This document shows positions 11,448 to 22,244 of a stretch of 64,000 nt of DNA, piece after piece. A program made the position numbers and the translations under genes. The notes under the pieces were generated by a model. That model was given only the letters and a program-made list of their open reading frames with translations, had not been told where the DNA came from and ran no database searches. Positions within the stretch are counted from its first letter, which is position 1, and every line of letters begins with the position of its first letter. The DNA comes from Diorhabda sublineata (Eukaryota > Arthropoda > Insecta > Coleoptera > Chrysomelidae), in NCBI RefSeq assembly GCF_026230105.1, contig NC_079484.1, positions 9,935,805 through 9,999,804 on the forward strand, in the 5' to 3' direction.

Positions 11448-11935
11448 CAGAGGTCGGCTTGAGTCAGGCAACAAATTTGCATTAAAATAAAAAAATGCAG
11501 CGTCAAAATAAATTTATTAAAAAAAATTAAGAAAAGGATTCGAAAAATGGTTACTGTAAGTGTACAAAGCTGCCTACAAAGAGTTTCAAATTCTCTTTCA
11601 ATTGCAGTTCGGACTTCGGAAAGGTCCTCTTGCAAAAACGATGTCCTTGAAAAAGTCCCACACGACTAGATAACAGGGTGTCAAGTCACATGCCTCACAC
11701 GTCTGCTTATCCATTCTTCAAATTGAACAAAGTACTCCCGCTAATATAGATGTACTGAGGCGAAGCTCTATCCAGCATGAAATGACGGATGTTGGATCCT
11801 TGTCGATTTGCTCACGTAACTTTGGCCCGTCACGTGACCCTCAGAAAATTGCGGAGCCACGAGACCTCCCGCATGGATACACGCAATCCAGGCAGGTTTA
11901 ATTCGGGAGCGTTGCCTGACTTATGCTGACCTCTC
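11448..11935 (-). mobile_element. IS630/Tc1-mariner-like deletion derivative, 488 bp
   Basis: Imperfect TIRs: left 11448-11472 (CAGAGGTCGGCTTGAGTCAG onward) and right 11911-11935, matching at 21 of 25 positions, both bordered by TA. On the minus strand the interior encodes degraded pieces of the C-terminal half of a DDE transposase: PQFSEGHVTGQSYVSK, FEEWISRR, then DLTPCYLVVWDFFKDIVFA, the block normally ending SPDLTPxDFFLWG. An REFETLC tail follows. The N-terminal half is absent, so it is an internally deleted, non-autonomous copy. The coding block type differs from the classic mariners elsewhere in this window. Confidence 0.85.
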
Positions 11936-12284
11936 TATTTGGTTTGTATCCGATTTATACAACATTCTGTATAGTTCGAAATAATTAAATATTATTGACC
12001 TGGAAGATTTATATTATTTTTTTAAAAACATTTCTCGTAACTCAACATATACCGAAGTTTGTCGTGGGATCGGTATATCCTGTATATATTTTTTTCTACA
12101 ATCCAATAAGTACTAATACAACTATAGAAGATGTTATTTATTTAAACTAGTTAAATGTTGCCAATTCAAGTACCAATAGTAATGTAACTTATTCTTTACT
12201 TCAAATTAATAATGCTCATAGTCGTACTTTTCATATAACTATTACAAAATAAAAATTGATAAGTTTTATTGAGTTTTTTTAAGT
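11936..12284. other. no recognisable feature
   Basis: AT-rich spacer; nothing recognised. Confidence 0.5.
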
Positions 12285-12428
12285 CTACGGAAGTAGAAAA
12301 TTTTTTGTATGAAACTCGTGAGTAAAGTAACTAAAGTAGGAATTGCGGTCAAACCGTCCTACTCGTGAAAAAAAGAATAACTTTACTCACTTGTTGCATA
12401 AATAACTATTTTTTCATCTACCTGCGAA
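12285..12428. repeat. palindromic repeat, about 144 bp
   Basis: Two arms of roughly 45 bp face each other: GGAAGTAGAAAATTTTTTG ... GTGAGTAAAGT on the left and the inverse ACTTTACTCAC ... TTTTTTCATCTACC on the right. The centre forms a smaller hairpin (GTAGGA ... TCCTAC with CGGTCAAACCG inside). It could be a small MITE or fold-back. No clear target duplication was seen. Confidence 0.6.
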
Positions 12429-12785
12429 CTAAAAATTCGAACTCTATGTTTTAAAGTCAAATTCAAATTTTGTGTTGCTCCTTGTAATAATATTCTGATT
12501 CGTTACGAAATAAGTCTGGTGACCGGTACAATTTTTTTTGGTACAAAAATTGGCATATAGAACATAAAACTTCGGAGAAAAGAATTTTATTTTTTATTCG
12601 AAGGTTTTAATTGAAATATTAAAGCAATCGACTATATCGGATATTTTGTCAATGAACAGGGAATTTTGTACTCGCAAATAGCAATGAAAAGAAATACGTA
12701 ACAAGTGAAGAAAACTGGAAATCTCTACGTCAGTTGTTTCTCCCAATAATCGTCAATTTATGACACATTCGAATAAAATAGTATA
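12429..12785. other. no recognisable feature
   Basis: AT-rich spacer up to the left TIR of the next mariner; nothing recognised. Confidence 0.5.
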
Positions 12786-13677
12786 CGAGGGTATATTGAA
12801 AAATTCTTAGCCTACTATAGAAACTCCTCGTTGGAACAAAATTTACGACCTTTCAAACTTTTTATCAGTTGAGGAAAGAGATGATAGTCGGATGGAGCCA
12901 AATCTGGTGAAAAAGGGGGGTGTTCTAGTAATTCAAACCTAAATCACGAATTTTTTGCGTGGCAAGATAAGATTTGTGTGCAGGAGCGTTGTCCTGCAAA
13001 AACAAAACACCTTTGGATAGGTTTCCGCTTCTTTTCTCTTTAATTTTTTCCCGTAGAGTGGTGAGTAATGTCGAATAGTAATCTCCAGTTATTCTTCTAC
13101 CCTTATCCAAAAAATCAATCATGATTACTCCGTGGCAATCCCAAAAAACTGAAGCAAGAACTTTTTCAGCAGATTTTTGGACACGAAACTTCTTAGGTCT
13201 TGGAGAACCAGAGTGTCGCCATTCCATCGATTGTTGCTTTGTTTCTGGATTTTAGAAATGTTCCCAAGTCTCATCCATAGTAACAATTCGGTTTAAGAAG
13301 TCTACATCGTTTTCAAATCGAACACAAATCGAACGGGGACTGTCACAGAAAGTGGCCTTTCCGATCGGTCATCATCTTCAACAGAAAATGAAGCTTGCAG
13401 TCCAATTTTTCACGGTCGCATACGATCACCAAGGGTATTAAGCATATCTTCGTAAATCTGCTTACCTCTTAACCCTTTTAAATACAGGCACTTGATGATG
13501 GCTCGATACTCCAATTTTTCTTTTTTCTTTCAATTTATTGCATAACTCTGGTTTACTTTTTTGCCGTCAAACTTTACACTGACACTTCTAATAATTTATT
13601 GTTCGTTGCTATGGTATCGCAAAATTTTGTTCATGCGTGGAACTGGTCTAGGCTAACTAGATTTCAATACATACATT
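12786..13677 (-). mobile_element. mariner deletion derivative, family M2 copy 1
   Basis: The left end at 12786 (CGAGGGTATATTGAAAAATT, preceded by TA) matches the right TIR of the copy at 23467-24461. The right end near 13650-13677 shares the 5' leader (GCGTGGAACTGGTCTAGG) with that copy, but its terminal bases are eroded. On the minus strand 12925-13227 is an open stretch: MEWRHSGSPRPKKFRVQKS, VLASVFWDCHGVIMIDFLD, then FLQDNAPAHKS with the second catalytic aspartate. Upstream, RIVTMDETWEHF carries the first aspartate near 13270. An internal deletion near 13325 joins the N-terminal SGRP/VTV region directly to the catalytic domain. The region after the second aspartate is also cut short. Non-autonomous. 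Confidence 0.92.
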
Positions 13678-14585
13678 CAATACATATTTCTATCGAATCT
13701 CTTAGGTTGCAAATACCTTCACAAAGTGTGTTTACCCCTGCTTTTTATCAAATACGTATTCGTTATAAGGAAGGTGCTTACATAGGGTATGAAACTCTAT
13801 AATTAAGCAATGTATCTAGCAAATGAACGTTTGAAAAAAATGTTCATTCTCATGCAAATAATGAATTTTTTTATTTTCTTTTCTCTCAAAATTACATCAG
13901 GTCATTTAAGATCCCACTCGGTTTTCACCACACTTGTTCAGGATTAAGGGTTTCGAGGGTCGGTTCGGTAAATTCATTTTATATTCAGAAAATACCAGTT
14001 CCTACAGTAGGGTTGTTAAAACCACAATGTTCAGTGTACCCCTTAAAATTGGATACTCATCGCCCGAAATGTATTTTTTTTTTTCGAAAAAATATATTAT
14101 AATAAAATTCCAATGAGAAATCTGAAATTGCCAATTGCTTGTAAAATAAAACCTGTTCCTAAATTTTCACGGGACGCGCTCCAGTTATTCAAATCTTTTT
14201 AATACAACAAAGCATCGTTGTTATGAATACATGGCAGGCACGTGTATAGAATTCGATATAACGGCCATATTATTTCGTGGCGATTTCAATGAGAACAATT
14301 GAAAGCGCGTGTTGGAAAAAAATATGTAACAATATTTAACTAGAATCATTTTTTGTATTTTAACCGCTTTTCAATAATAGCCCAGTCAAAGGACAGTTTA
14401 AATAAATTGATTCTCGTTTATTTTACTGAAAGTATTTAGACAAAGGGCGTGAAAAGAATCTACAATAAAGTGGGCGCGGAATAAAAAGTTAAGTTAAAAA
14501 ATTCAGTGTTAGTACAAAAGGCAACAAGAAATTATTTAGGAAGACTCTACGCGAACATCGCCACGATTAACTCTCCCCCAGTTAT
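13678..14585. other. no recognisable feature
   Basis: AT-rich; short ORFs only, none recognised. Confidence 0.45.
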
Positions 14586-14920
14586 ACTTTATGAAGCCAT
14601 AGAATCAGCGAGTGGTTTGTAACGTAGGACAGTATCAACAGAGAAAAGACGCAAGTAGTGTTTTTTAAAAAGATCAGAAGACCCCGTGAAATAGCTGTAA
14701 AATACCGAGGAGTTATCCTAAATCAATATCCAAGTCGATTACTTAGTGGATAAAACGAAGAAGTCAATAGAAGAATTGGTATCGAGAGGGATCCAAACTG
14801 GAATTGAAGATTAAGTTCTACTTAATCAGATCCATTTTGCTGTACGTATCTACTAAGAGTTATAGAAAGAAGCTCCAAACCTAATAGATGAGTAGTGAAC
14901 GCGCTTGGAACATCAGCAGA
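14586..14920 (+). pseudogene. LINE reverse transcriptase fragment
   Basis: Plus-strand pieces in shifting frames. VFFKKIRRP near 14660 is followed by VKYRGVILNQ near 14700-14730, which resembles the KYLGVxLD block downstream of the catalytic site in Jockey-like LINEs. LKIKFYLIRSILLYVST at about 14800-14860 resembles the following LKLYxxLIRPILTYASPVW block. Stops separate them and the catalytic motif itself is not present. Assignment to the Jockey-like group is an inference from these two blocks. Confidence 0.55.
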
Positions 14921-16289
14921 TGTACAGAGAGTTGGACTAAGATTCTACACCACCAGAAGAAGAGCTGATTTTTCTGCCCAACTGACATAAGCAATGATTA
15001 CACGGGTCACGCCAATGGCGAGAATTGATAATTCATAGATGTGGGGATTTAGTGGACCCAGTTTTTGTTAGTGGTAATAAGTCAGATCAATTTTAGTTGC
15101 TGAAAATATCGCACCTAATTGACAGGAACAAACAGATAAAAAGGAATAAGTGTATAGAAAAAACATAGAAGAGAAGAAGATGACAGACCATTAAACACAT
15201 GGAATTAGAAAAAATAATATTAGATAAATCTCCATTTACAAATTAAAAATAATCGAGGACAGTGTGTACCCAACTAGTTCCTTGACATGTCTTTTAGTAT
15301 TGGAAAAAATACAAATAGAAATGAAAATTAAAAGGCGGTAATATTGCGATAATCTAACCAACAGATGTTCACCGTTGCATTTAATTCACTTTTAATAATA
15401 CTCTCCATTTTAAAGGTAGTTCCTTATACTCACCAAACGTGTTTGCGAGTTAATTAGGAATCACTCACCTGAAACAAACAACATTTATTAGTGTACTATG
15501 AAATAAGTTCAAAATAAATAATTTATCGAGAATTAATGACATTGCAGCTAGGTAATAGCAATAAAGTGAAGTTAAATTGATTTTACTCAAATGTGAGTAC
15601 ATATTTGAGTATTGAAAGGATTTGAAATTGAATCGAGGTTTTAATAATCGCATCTATACGACCCGTTTGGTGAAAGAGCCATGCCTTGTTATATGTTCAT
15701 TGTTTTTGTTAGAATGGAATGGAAGGTCGATTACAAATTAATTTCTTCAAAAACTGAAATGTTAGAATTAAAATACGTGAAAAAAATGTTTAAAAATAAC
15801 GCAAAAAGCCGAATGGCATGTTAAATTCTAAAAGATAATACATAATATATTAGAAATTCATTTTTTAGAACCCTGCTTGGTTGGAAACTAAATTGTAATG
15901 TAATTTTAGTTTTGAGAAATTGAATATTTGTGTCCTTTAAGTAGTAAACACGATAAAATGTTATTGAAATAAGTTGTTTAGAATCATGGACATTCCGATA
16001 CCAAACTTCAAAATCATCGGTCAACCATATTTTTTTATCAAATTTATTTAAAATCTATTCATGAGTGGAGCAATAAGTGAATCGTAGGTAAATGCAGAAA
16101 AACGTGGTTTTCCCCCCTAATTACATAGTTTATGCAACTACCTACAGGTATCACAAAATATGTATAAAAAATAGGTAAAAAAATAGGTATATCTTGCGAT
16201 AACAGTTGGTCATTACATAATTAACTGTCCTAGTTAATTAAATATGCTAAAATAAAATAGTAAACTCAAACTTCTAATCCATATAAAAC
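14921..16289. other. no recognisable feature
   Basis: About 1.4 kb of AT-rich DNA; ORFs at 15465-15653 and 15821-16024 on the minus strand are low-complexity and unrecognised. Confidence 0.45.
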
Positions 16290-16890
16290 ATATTGAAATC
16301 TGCTAGCGATGTCACAAATGGTGAATCTTTTGAGTCTACGTCGGATAATGGGTTCTAACACCCGGTTTTGGCCAATTGATTAAGGTGACACTGAATTCTT
16401 CATTGTACTAGCAATTATGTTATTGGGCACATACCATGGAGCATTTATTATCATCCTCAGAATTTTGGACTGAAATATCTTGATAATATTAAAGTTTGAT
16501 ATAGGCGCCGAATTACACAGCTGGATTCCATATGTTAAAATAGCGAGGAGGTGCTATCTCCAAGAAAGTCTTCTATCAAAATGGTTTCCAAGATATGAGA
16601 TTTTCTCCCTCTGTGGAATTTCATGTTCGTTTATTGTAACGAAGTGACAATCTTCTCGTCAGTTTGTGAAGATGACGTGGATGGATTTAGACTCGTTAAC
16701 TTGAAATCGCCATATTTTTAACCATCGCCATTTGCTTAAAGAATTTGTGATGCAGTTTTAGGATATCGATGTGAAGCAATGTTAAGCAATGTCATCGGTA
16801 TATGTTGCACTAATTGTATTCTCTAATGTGGGTATAGAAGATATAGTAGTGGACCCAGTACGCTACCTTTGGAAACACCTGCTTTGATTA
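16290..16890 (-). pseudogene. Jockey-like LINE reverse transcriptase relic
   Basis: Minus-strand reading starts with AGVSKGSVLGPLLYLLY, the conserved AGVPQGSVLGP block. It continues to YTDDIALLASH, the catalytic YxDD box of reverse transcriptase. Then come FQVNESKSIHVIFTN, a SYLGNHFDRRLSW block (YLGxxLDxRLTW), ILTYGIQLCNSAPIS, and FQSKILRMIINAPWYVPNNI near the C-terminus. This order is diagnostic for Jockey-clade LINEs. Frameshifts are needed between blocks, and a deletion brings the RLSW and ILTYGIQL blocks too close. There is no endonuclease domain, so the copy is 5'-truncated. Confidence 0.92.
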
Positions 16891-17623
16891 GAGGGATCAT
16901 AAATGAAAGACTAATATTTGTAACAGAGACTATAATGAAAAGTTCTATTCAAACCAATATGTTAAAATGAACTATCAAACAATACTTTATTAGACTTTTT
17001 TTAACTATAATGTATAAAGCGAATCATAATTTGAATCCCTTGATCTTGGTTCATTTTCAAATTCTTCAGTTTCCAATAGAACTCTTCTATTTTTCTCTTC
17101 TCCTTCCATCATCTGCTTTTTCTCGTTTATGACTTGCCAAACTTTGTTGTCATGGTAATTTCATTGGGCTCACAGACAACTATAGTCTATTTCAGAAAAG
17201 TATAGAGTAATAAAATGGGGAATTCCGTTCAGTTCGGCTCAATTTCGGTGTAGATCTTGAAATATTGTGTAGGGATTACTTAAGTAGTAGATTATACAGT
17301 TACGTTTTTCGTTTAACAGATACCATTTAACCTTCTATTAGTGCCTAATTCCAACCCTATTTCAGATTCGGCTCTCCATTTTACTAGTATCCTACCGGCA
17401 CGCCTTTGGCACACTACTTTCAGTGTTTGTGAATGGATAACAAGAGGCTAAACCCATATATTGACCCCAACCCGAGTGGTACTACCTGAACTTGATAAAA
17501 AGAAAGAATGTTATAATGAAATCAATGCCAATCTATGAAAGTGGCTTAAATATTCGTTGGGTCACTCTGGAGTCCTTTTCATACCTAATGAGGTTTTATT
17601 ACTCTATACCTTTCTAAAAGTCA
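16891..17623. other. no recognisable feature
   Basis: No coding blocks or repeats recognised. Confidence 0.45.
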
Positions 17624-17821
17624 ATGGAAATGGGTCGGGAAGCGATCTACCAGAATCTTTTTGGCCCCAACAGACTCAAGGAGAAGCATCAAGGCTCGGT
17701 AGAGGCGATCCAACAGTTCGCGACGCAGGAGCTGAACCTCATTCCGATCCAGGCGTTCCTGGAAGCGTACGAAAACTCTTGGCAGCAATGTATAAATGCG
17801 GATATAGATGAAACATTCTAA
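17624..17821 (+). pseudogene. GC-richer mariner C-terminal fragment
   Basis: Open frame of 65 codons. The segment LFGPNRLKEKHQGSVEAIQQ, then ELNLIPIQAFLEAYENSWQQ, ending in CINADIDETF, fits the C-terminal tail of mariner-type transposases, in which a variable helix region is followed by W-x-x-C-I. The third catalytic aspartate should lie just upstream but is not visible, so only the tail remains. Base composition is clearly richer in G+C than the AT-rich flanks, and the frame is uninterrupted. I infer a younger or compositionally distinct insertion. An unrelated small gene is possible. Confidence 0.5.
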
Positions 17822-18260
17822 TTATTTGTACTATTTTCTTGAACAAATATTAAAAAAATTAAGGGGTAATACTTTCAGAACAGAGCCTGTAAATGTTGTT
17901 TACTTATAACGAAATTTTCCTACAATTATTATACAGGAATATTTGCACTTAAAAATAAGCAATTTCGAAATTATATAATGTATTTCTAGGAAAATTAATC
18001 ATATAATGTTATCAGATGACATTTTTGAAAATACCCATTTCCTGGCGGCTATTTAAGAAATAGGTAAATACCCATTTTTATTTACTGGAGCCTCATCACT
18101 TTTGTTATTAAAAGAATTAAAAAATAAATGTTTATACATAAAAAACTGCGAGTTTTCACAGAATCAAATATATAACTCTAACTAGAAGCAATTTCGTTTT
18201 TATTTTCAAATGAGTATTTTTTTATTTGTGGGTACCTCTTTTTCTCGTGATCTCGAATAT
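17822..18260. other. no recognisable feature
   Basis: AT-rich spacer between the fragment above and the left end of the Tc1 element. Confidence 0.5.
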
Positions 18261-18843
18261 CAACTCCTGGACAAAATGAACACACCACACATATTTGCGT
18301 CTTGTATATTTATTTAACGTTTATTACCTATACAAGCAGGTCATGAGCCTTGTGTCAATTGTTATTTCATAACATGTTTTTCACATCAATTCATAATAAA
18401 CGTTGGTATACAGACTAACATTTTTTAAAAAGTATCGATTAAAGAGTAAAACAAATAATTGTATTTGATCTTAAACATGCGTGTTCGAAATTCATTTGTA
18501 AACACATCAAAAAACCTTTGCGAGCATTAACTCTTTTCAATGAAGGATATTCAAAGCGACGTCTTAAGTAAGGAAGTCAACATCCTAGCATCAGTCGTAT
18601 GGTGAAACGATGTATTATAAAACGATATCGTACAATTTAGAACGAGGACAAGATTTTTACATGAAGTAGGATTAAGGGAAATTCTACATTCACCCCTTAT
18701 TAAAACACGCCAATTTGGCATTTTAGAGGTCGCGGAATCCATTTATCGAGGTTCGGTCCGGATAGAAATTACACGAAAACGCCGATTATAAAAACATCTT
18801 CTTGTTAGTTTTCGGCCATTGAACTTATCCCAAACTAAAGTAA

Positions 18844-18896
18844 ACCTAACCTAATCGAAGTAAAGTAAACCTAACCTATTCTAAGAGAACCTAACC
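18844..18896. repeat. degenerate CCTAA repeats
   Basis: Imperfect runs of AACCTAACC separated by TCGAAGTAAAGTA-like spacers; a telomere-type motif inside the DNA that splits the Tc1 element. Confidence 0.7.
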
Positions 18897-19156
18897 AGAA
18901 AATATCCGTTCCTGGGTCTGCTCAACAACATCAAGAAACAGTTCTCACTTCGAGGTGAATAAAAATATGCCCCCTCAAATAGAACCTTTCGTGTAATACC
19001 TACATAGATCCAGTTCGTATACTGGTAGTCGAACCAGAAGTCAACCAATCCAATTATTGATTAAATTGAAGGTACTAATTTCCGACATCTGAGACTTGCT
19101 CTTATTATCATTCCAAACCGAGCAGAGTTTTGAGCAAGACCACATAAAAAACCTTT

Positions 19157-19511
19157 ACTCATATGGTCGCTAGTCTTAGTGCCGAGGGTAGCAGAGTTGT
19201 AAACAAAGTTCGATAACTTAAACTTACTATAATATATGAACAAAGCTATTCACAAAAATATTTACATCGAAAAATTAAACAAAGTCGCTGGAAACGGCTT
19301 AGCTGAGATCTCGGCGTTCGAGATCTGATCGCTTCGCGGTTTCGAGACATGATTCCAAACGCCTCGCTTGGGTTTGTATAATTATGAAACAAAGAGCAGG
19401 TAGAAGGTTTTAATTTATTTGTATTCTATTTATCAGTTAGGTGTGGATGGATTATCGCTATATTGAGGGAATTTGTTCAGAGAAATGACTACCCGTATCA
19501 AATATTTTTAA
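19157..19511 (+). repeat. dispersed repeat R1, copy 2
   Basis: Collinear with 2836-3243 in the same orientation. Shared anchors are GTCGCTAGTCTTAGTG, AACTTAAACTTACTATAATA, CGAGATCTGATC, AGGTAGAAGGTTTT and GATGGATTATCGCT. It ends where Tc1 catalytic sequence resumes, so it probably inserted into the Tc1 element or is part of a larger insertion. Repeat class unknown. Confidence 0.75.
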
Positions 19512-19579
19512 ATGGTGATCGCCATACTCACAAAGAGAACAAAAAGTTATTACATTTTATTAAAATACATCAAATTAGT

Positions 19580-20025
19580 TATTGAAAGGACGTTCTGTTC
19601 TCTGATGAAACTAGAGTTAGCTTCAAAGCAGATAGACGTGAGCGTGTTTGGCGAACGCGGGGACAGAGATTTGCAAGCTGCAATCTCTCACCTTAAGTAC
19701 AATTTGACAGTAGTTCTAATGTTTTTATTATTATTTGGAAAATATTATTTTGGAACACATAATGCGTTTATTAAATCAAATTTTTTATTCATATCTTTAT
19801 TAAGTGACCATCCAACAGTCCAGATATAAATCCTAGAGAACAACTATGTGTTCACTCAAAAAATATTCGTTGCCGTCAACCTGTTGCTGTCAAATATAAT
19901 TCCCCATTGAAGAGTGGAGAATATTGCGCAAGTTTTTGTTGAGCATCTGGTACCAAGTCTGCCACGAGGCAAAAATGGAATGATAAGTAATAGAGGACAA
20001 CAATATTATACAGATAATATTTATG
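19580..20025 (+). pseudogene. Tc1 transposase, catalytic half
   Basis: Reading with frameshifts: FSDETRVSFKADRRERVWRT carries the first catalytic aspartate of the Tc1 DDE domain, followed by the RGQRF block. The middle region with the second aspartate is lost or unreadable. WPSNSPDINPREQL near 19803-19840 is the Tc1 signature around the last acidic residue, and the expected glutamate follows PR. The tail IAQVFVEHLVPSLPRGKNGM near 19920-19980 corresponds to the C-terminal SMPRRxxAxI ending. Broken, not functional. Confidence 0.9.
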
Positions 20026-20235
20026 AAGATATATTTCTAGAAAAAAACTTTCCGGCCTTGGCACTGCGAAGTTGTTACCTTTGTATGATAAAATCGTTGT
20101 TAGAAACATTAACCATGATCTAGACTAACTCAAAAGGTCACTTATTGAACTTTCGGAAAACTAGGAGTAAGTTTGATTGTTCGAGTCATTTTCGTTCCAG
20201 GATTCTATGGTTTTGTACCAACTTTTTAGAAATAC

Positions 20236-20646
20236 CTCGTATAGACTCAATCCATTATTAACACATCGTTAAATTGACTGACCGCACATTTCTACGAATT
20301 CACCCCAGTTTCCTCTGAAGTTTGTGACAATAAAAGGGAAACCAAACGTGAATATCGCTTCCGCAGTTAGAAATATTCATGAGCATTGTGGTATCCATTT
20401 AGGTGTGTCATAATTTCAAGTTGGTAACTATTTATTTCTAATTGATAACTTATAAAAGATTAGATAAAAACATGTATGTGGTCGAGATCATATTAAAACA
20501 TATATTTCAACAATGAGATATACCCACAGAAAAAGATATAGAAGATAGAAATTTAAGATATATTTTGTTTCATTTGTATTGATTGAAAAAATCGTCTTCA
20601 ATCAGAGAAAGTATTATAAAAATATTTATTTATAGGCAAGATTCTA
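20236..20646. other. no gene; solitary mariner-like end
   Basis: At about 20210-20239 the sequence ACTTTTTAGAAATACCTCG followed by TA reads inversely like a mariner TIR (CGAGGTATTTCTAAAAAGT). No partner or transposase was found. The rest up to the 99-codon ORF is unrecognised. Confidence 0.35.
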
Positions 20647-20946
20647 TTAATAATAAACATCAATTGTTAGACCCCGTATAAAAAGACCTCGAGTTTGGCT
20701 TTCATCTGGTGGCCTCATGCATTCAACTGATGCATTTCCACAAATACCTCCATACAAACACACCGCACCAAACACGCATAAGAAATTCAAAACACAGAAC
20801 ACAACACTCGAAAACAGCAGACACCGCCGCGTGGCATCGTCCCGACCGGCCTGGGGGCCATTAGAAAACATATGTTGAGAAAGAATGCTCAAGGTCACCA
20901 GTAAGCTTCTTGAATGTGCTCTGCACTCGACCAACTTCTCTTGCAT
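20647..20946 (-). CDS. unassigned 99-aa ORF with membrane-like segment
   Basis: I do not recognise this protein. The ORF has ordinary amino-acid complexity, unlike most ORFs here. A polar N-terminal third ends in GRDDATRR. A strongly hydrophobic cysteine-containing stretch follows (CLLFSSVVFCVLNFLCVFGA, about residues 42-61, continuing VCLYGGI), and then a short polar tail. The middle is GC-richer than its flanks. Read on the minus strand, a pyrimidine-rich tract ending CCCCCAG lies just before the GRDD segment, and AG|GTATTT lies after CLYGG. These could be splice acceptor and donor sites of one exon. It may be a host exon or an unrecognised element fragment; coding status is unproven. Confidence 0.3.
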   Translation of the reverse strand: MQEKLVECRAHSRSLLVTLSILSQHMFSNGPQAGRDDATRRCLLFSSVVFCVLNFLCVFGAVCLYGGICGNASVECMRPPDESQTRGLFIRGLTIDVYY

Positions 20947-20949
20947 AGT

Positions 20950-21244
20950 CTGTACATGAACGGAGTGAAAGGATTCACACTTTAATGATCGTCCTGATTT
21001 TTATTTGTAATAAATTATATAAAATGACATAATAAGAAATATATACAATACGATCATATAATAAAAAATACAGTTGCTAGTTATATATCTGAAGATTGTT
21101 AGAATTATGTAGATTATATATTTTTGGCACATCTTTCGTAATAATATTCTAGATTATTGAATAATAATAACAATCTAATTGGTATTAAGATTCTCTATAT
21201 TCCGATAAAAATTAGTGGTGTTATTAGATCAGTTGAGTAATAAT
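20950..21244. other. no recognisable feature
   Basis: Very AT-rich spacer. Confidence 0.5.
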
Positions 21245-21384
21245 TTAGTAAGTTGAATTTTTTGAAACCAATGGTAATATTTATATTGAATACACTGTTT
21301 GCACCAACACTCACGATTACACTATTAACGCGCGTTTCGATAACCAAGTTGTCGTCTTCAGAGAGTGAAGGTAAACAGTTTACG
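21245..21384 (-). repeat. hammerhead-like repeat H1
   Basis: The core at 21334-21361, read on the minus strand, is CTGAAGA, C, then GACAAC-TTG-GTTATC, then GAAAC followed by GCGCGTT. It is preceded by the conserved leader GTTTACCTTCA. It is followed by GTGTAAT, GTGAGTGTTGGTG, ACAGTGTATT, and a tail resembling ACCAACGGTTTC and TTCAACTTA, also seen in H3 and H8. It faces H2 head to head. The hairpin carries one mismatch. Confidence 0.8.
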
Positions 21385-21417
21385 ATAAAGATGATAACTT
21401 GGTTTTTAACTGTTCAG

Positions 21418-21530
21418 GTAAACAGTTTACCTTCAGTTTCTGAAGACGATAACTTGGTTATCGAAACGCGCGTCAGACAGTGTAATTGAGAGTGGCGGCG
21501 TAAACAGTGTATTAAGTATAATAATTTAGT
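21418..21530 (+). repeat. hammerhead-like repeat H2 (best-folding copy)
   Basis: Core 21441-21468: CTGAAGA, C, a perfect GATAAC-TTG-GTTATC hairpin, then GAAAC. It is followed by GCGCGTC and AGAC. TTT before CTGAAGA can pair with AGA after the GTC, with G-C closing, giving a short helix I. GTC is a permitted hammerhead cleavage triplet. ACGCGCGT is self-complementary, so helix III could form between two molecules. One unpaired C between CTGAAGA and the hairpin departs from the consensus hammerhead. The role as a ribozyme is inferred. Confidence 0.8.
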
Positions 21531-22244
21531 ATTTCCTTGTTCAGACAACAATGTTATTCCTTTGGGTAGCTATCGATCGTCGAATTCGTTCCAAATCTTT
21601 GTAGTAGCGCTGGTATGGTTTTTAATTATTCAGTCAGTCTATTGAATCAAAGATGTTTTAATCCCGGGAAAACGAAAAAAGTTTTGAAACCGCTTTCACG
21701 AGGATCTCGCGAAAAGGTGAGACAAATACTAGAAATTTGTATTTCTTGTGCGAGACAAGAGCTAAAAACTTGATAATAGACGAGAACATGTTTATCTGTA
21801 GACGCGTATGATTCATAGTAGCGAGTGTCGATTAGTTGTGCGAGAATTTGGACGAAACTGGAATTGACAGAATATTTTCAAGCAGAGCTGATTCTGTATA
21901 ATACAAAATTAGAATAATATTAAAATATAAAAAAAGAACACGATGCAGGAAAGCGAATTAGTATCTTGATAGATTAAGAAACAAAAACAAAACGTTATCA
22001 TCAAGCTCATAGAATATAAAAATTCAGTTAAGAAATATGATACTATACATGTCATCATTACCAAATTAACTTTTTCTGGGTGTAGTTTTTTATTGAAATC
22101 TTGAAACTTTATCTCTAAAATGCCAAAATAATTTCCAAATACTACCCATATAATATCTGGTTGGAGATTCGTTTTAGTGATCTTAAGTGTTGATTTCCAG
22201 AATACGTTTTCATAACATTATATAAAATTGTAAAACCGCCTTGT
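21531..22244. other. no recognisable feature
   Basis: AT-rich; nothing recognised. Confidence 0.45.

Larger units (their letters stand above)
18261..20206 (+). mobile_element. Tc1-like element split by later insertions
   Basis: The left end at 18261 (CAACTCCTGGACAAAATGAA) has a degraded inverse near 20186-20206 (TCATTTTCGTTCCAGGATT). Between them lie the two halves of a Tc1 transposase. The N-terminal DNA-binding half is at about 18500-18760: LTLFNEGYSKRRL, then LHEVGLR and a PLIKTRQ block, with an internal deletion. The catalytic half is at about 19580-20020. About 750 bp between the halves is foreign to Tc1, holding CCTAA-rich sequence (18844-18896) and repeat R1 copy 2 (19157-19511). The right terminus is inferred from partial similarity and is less sure than the coding part. 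Confidence 0.8.
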
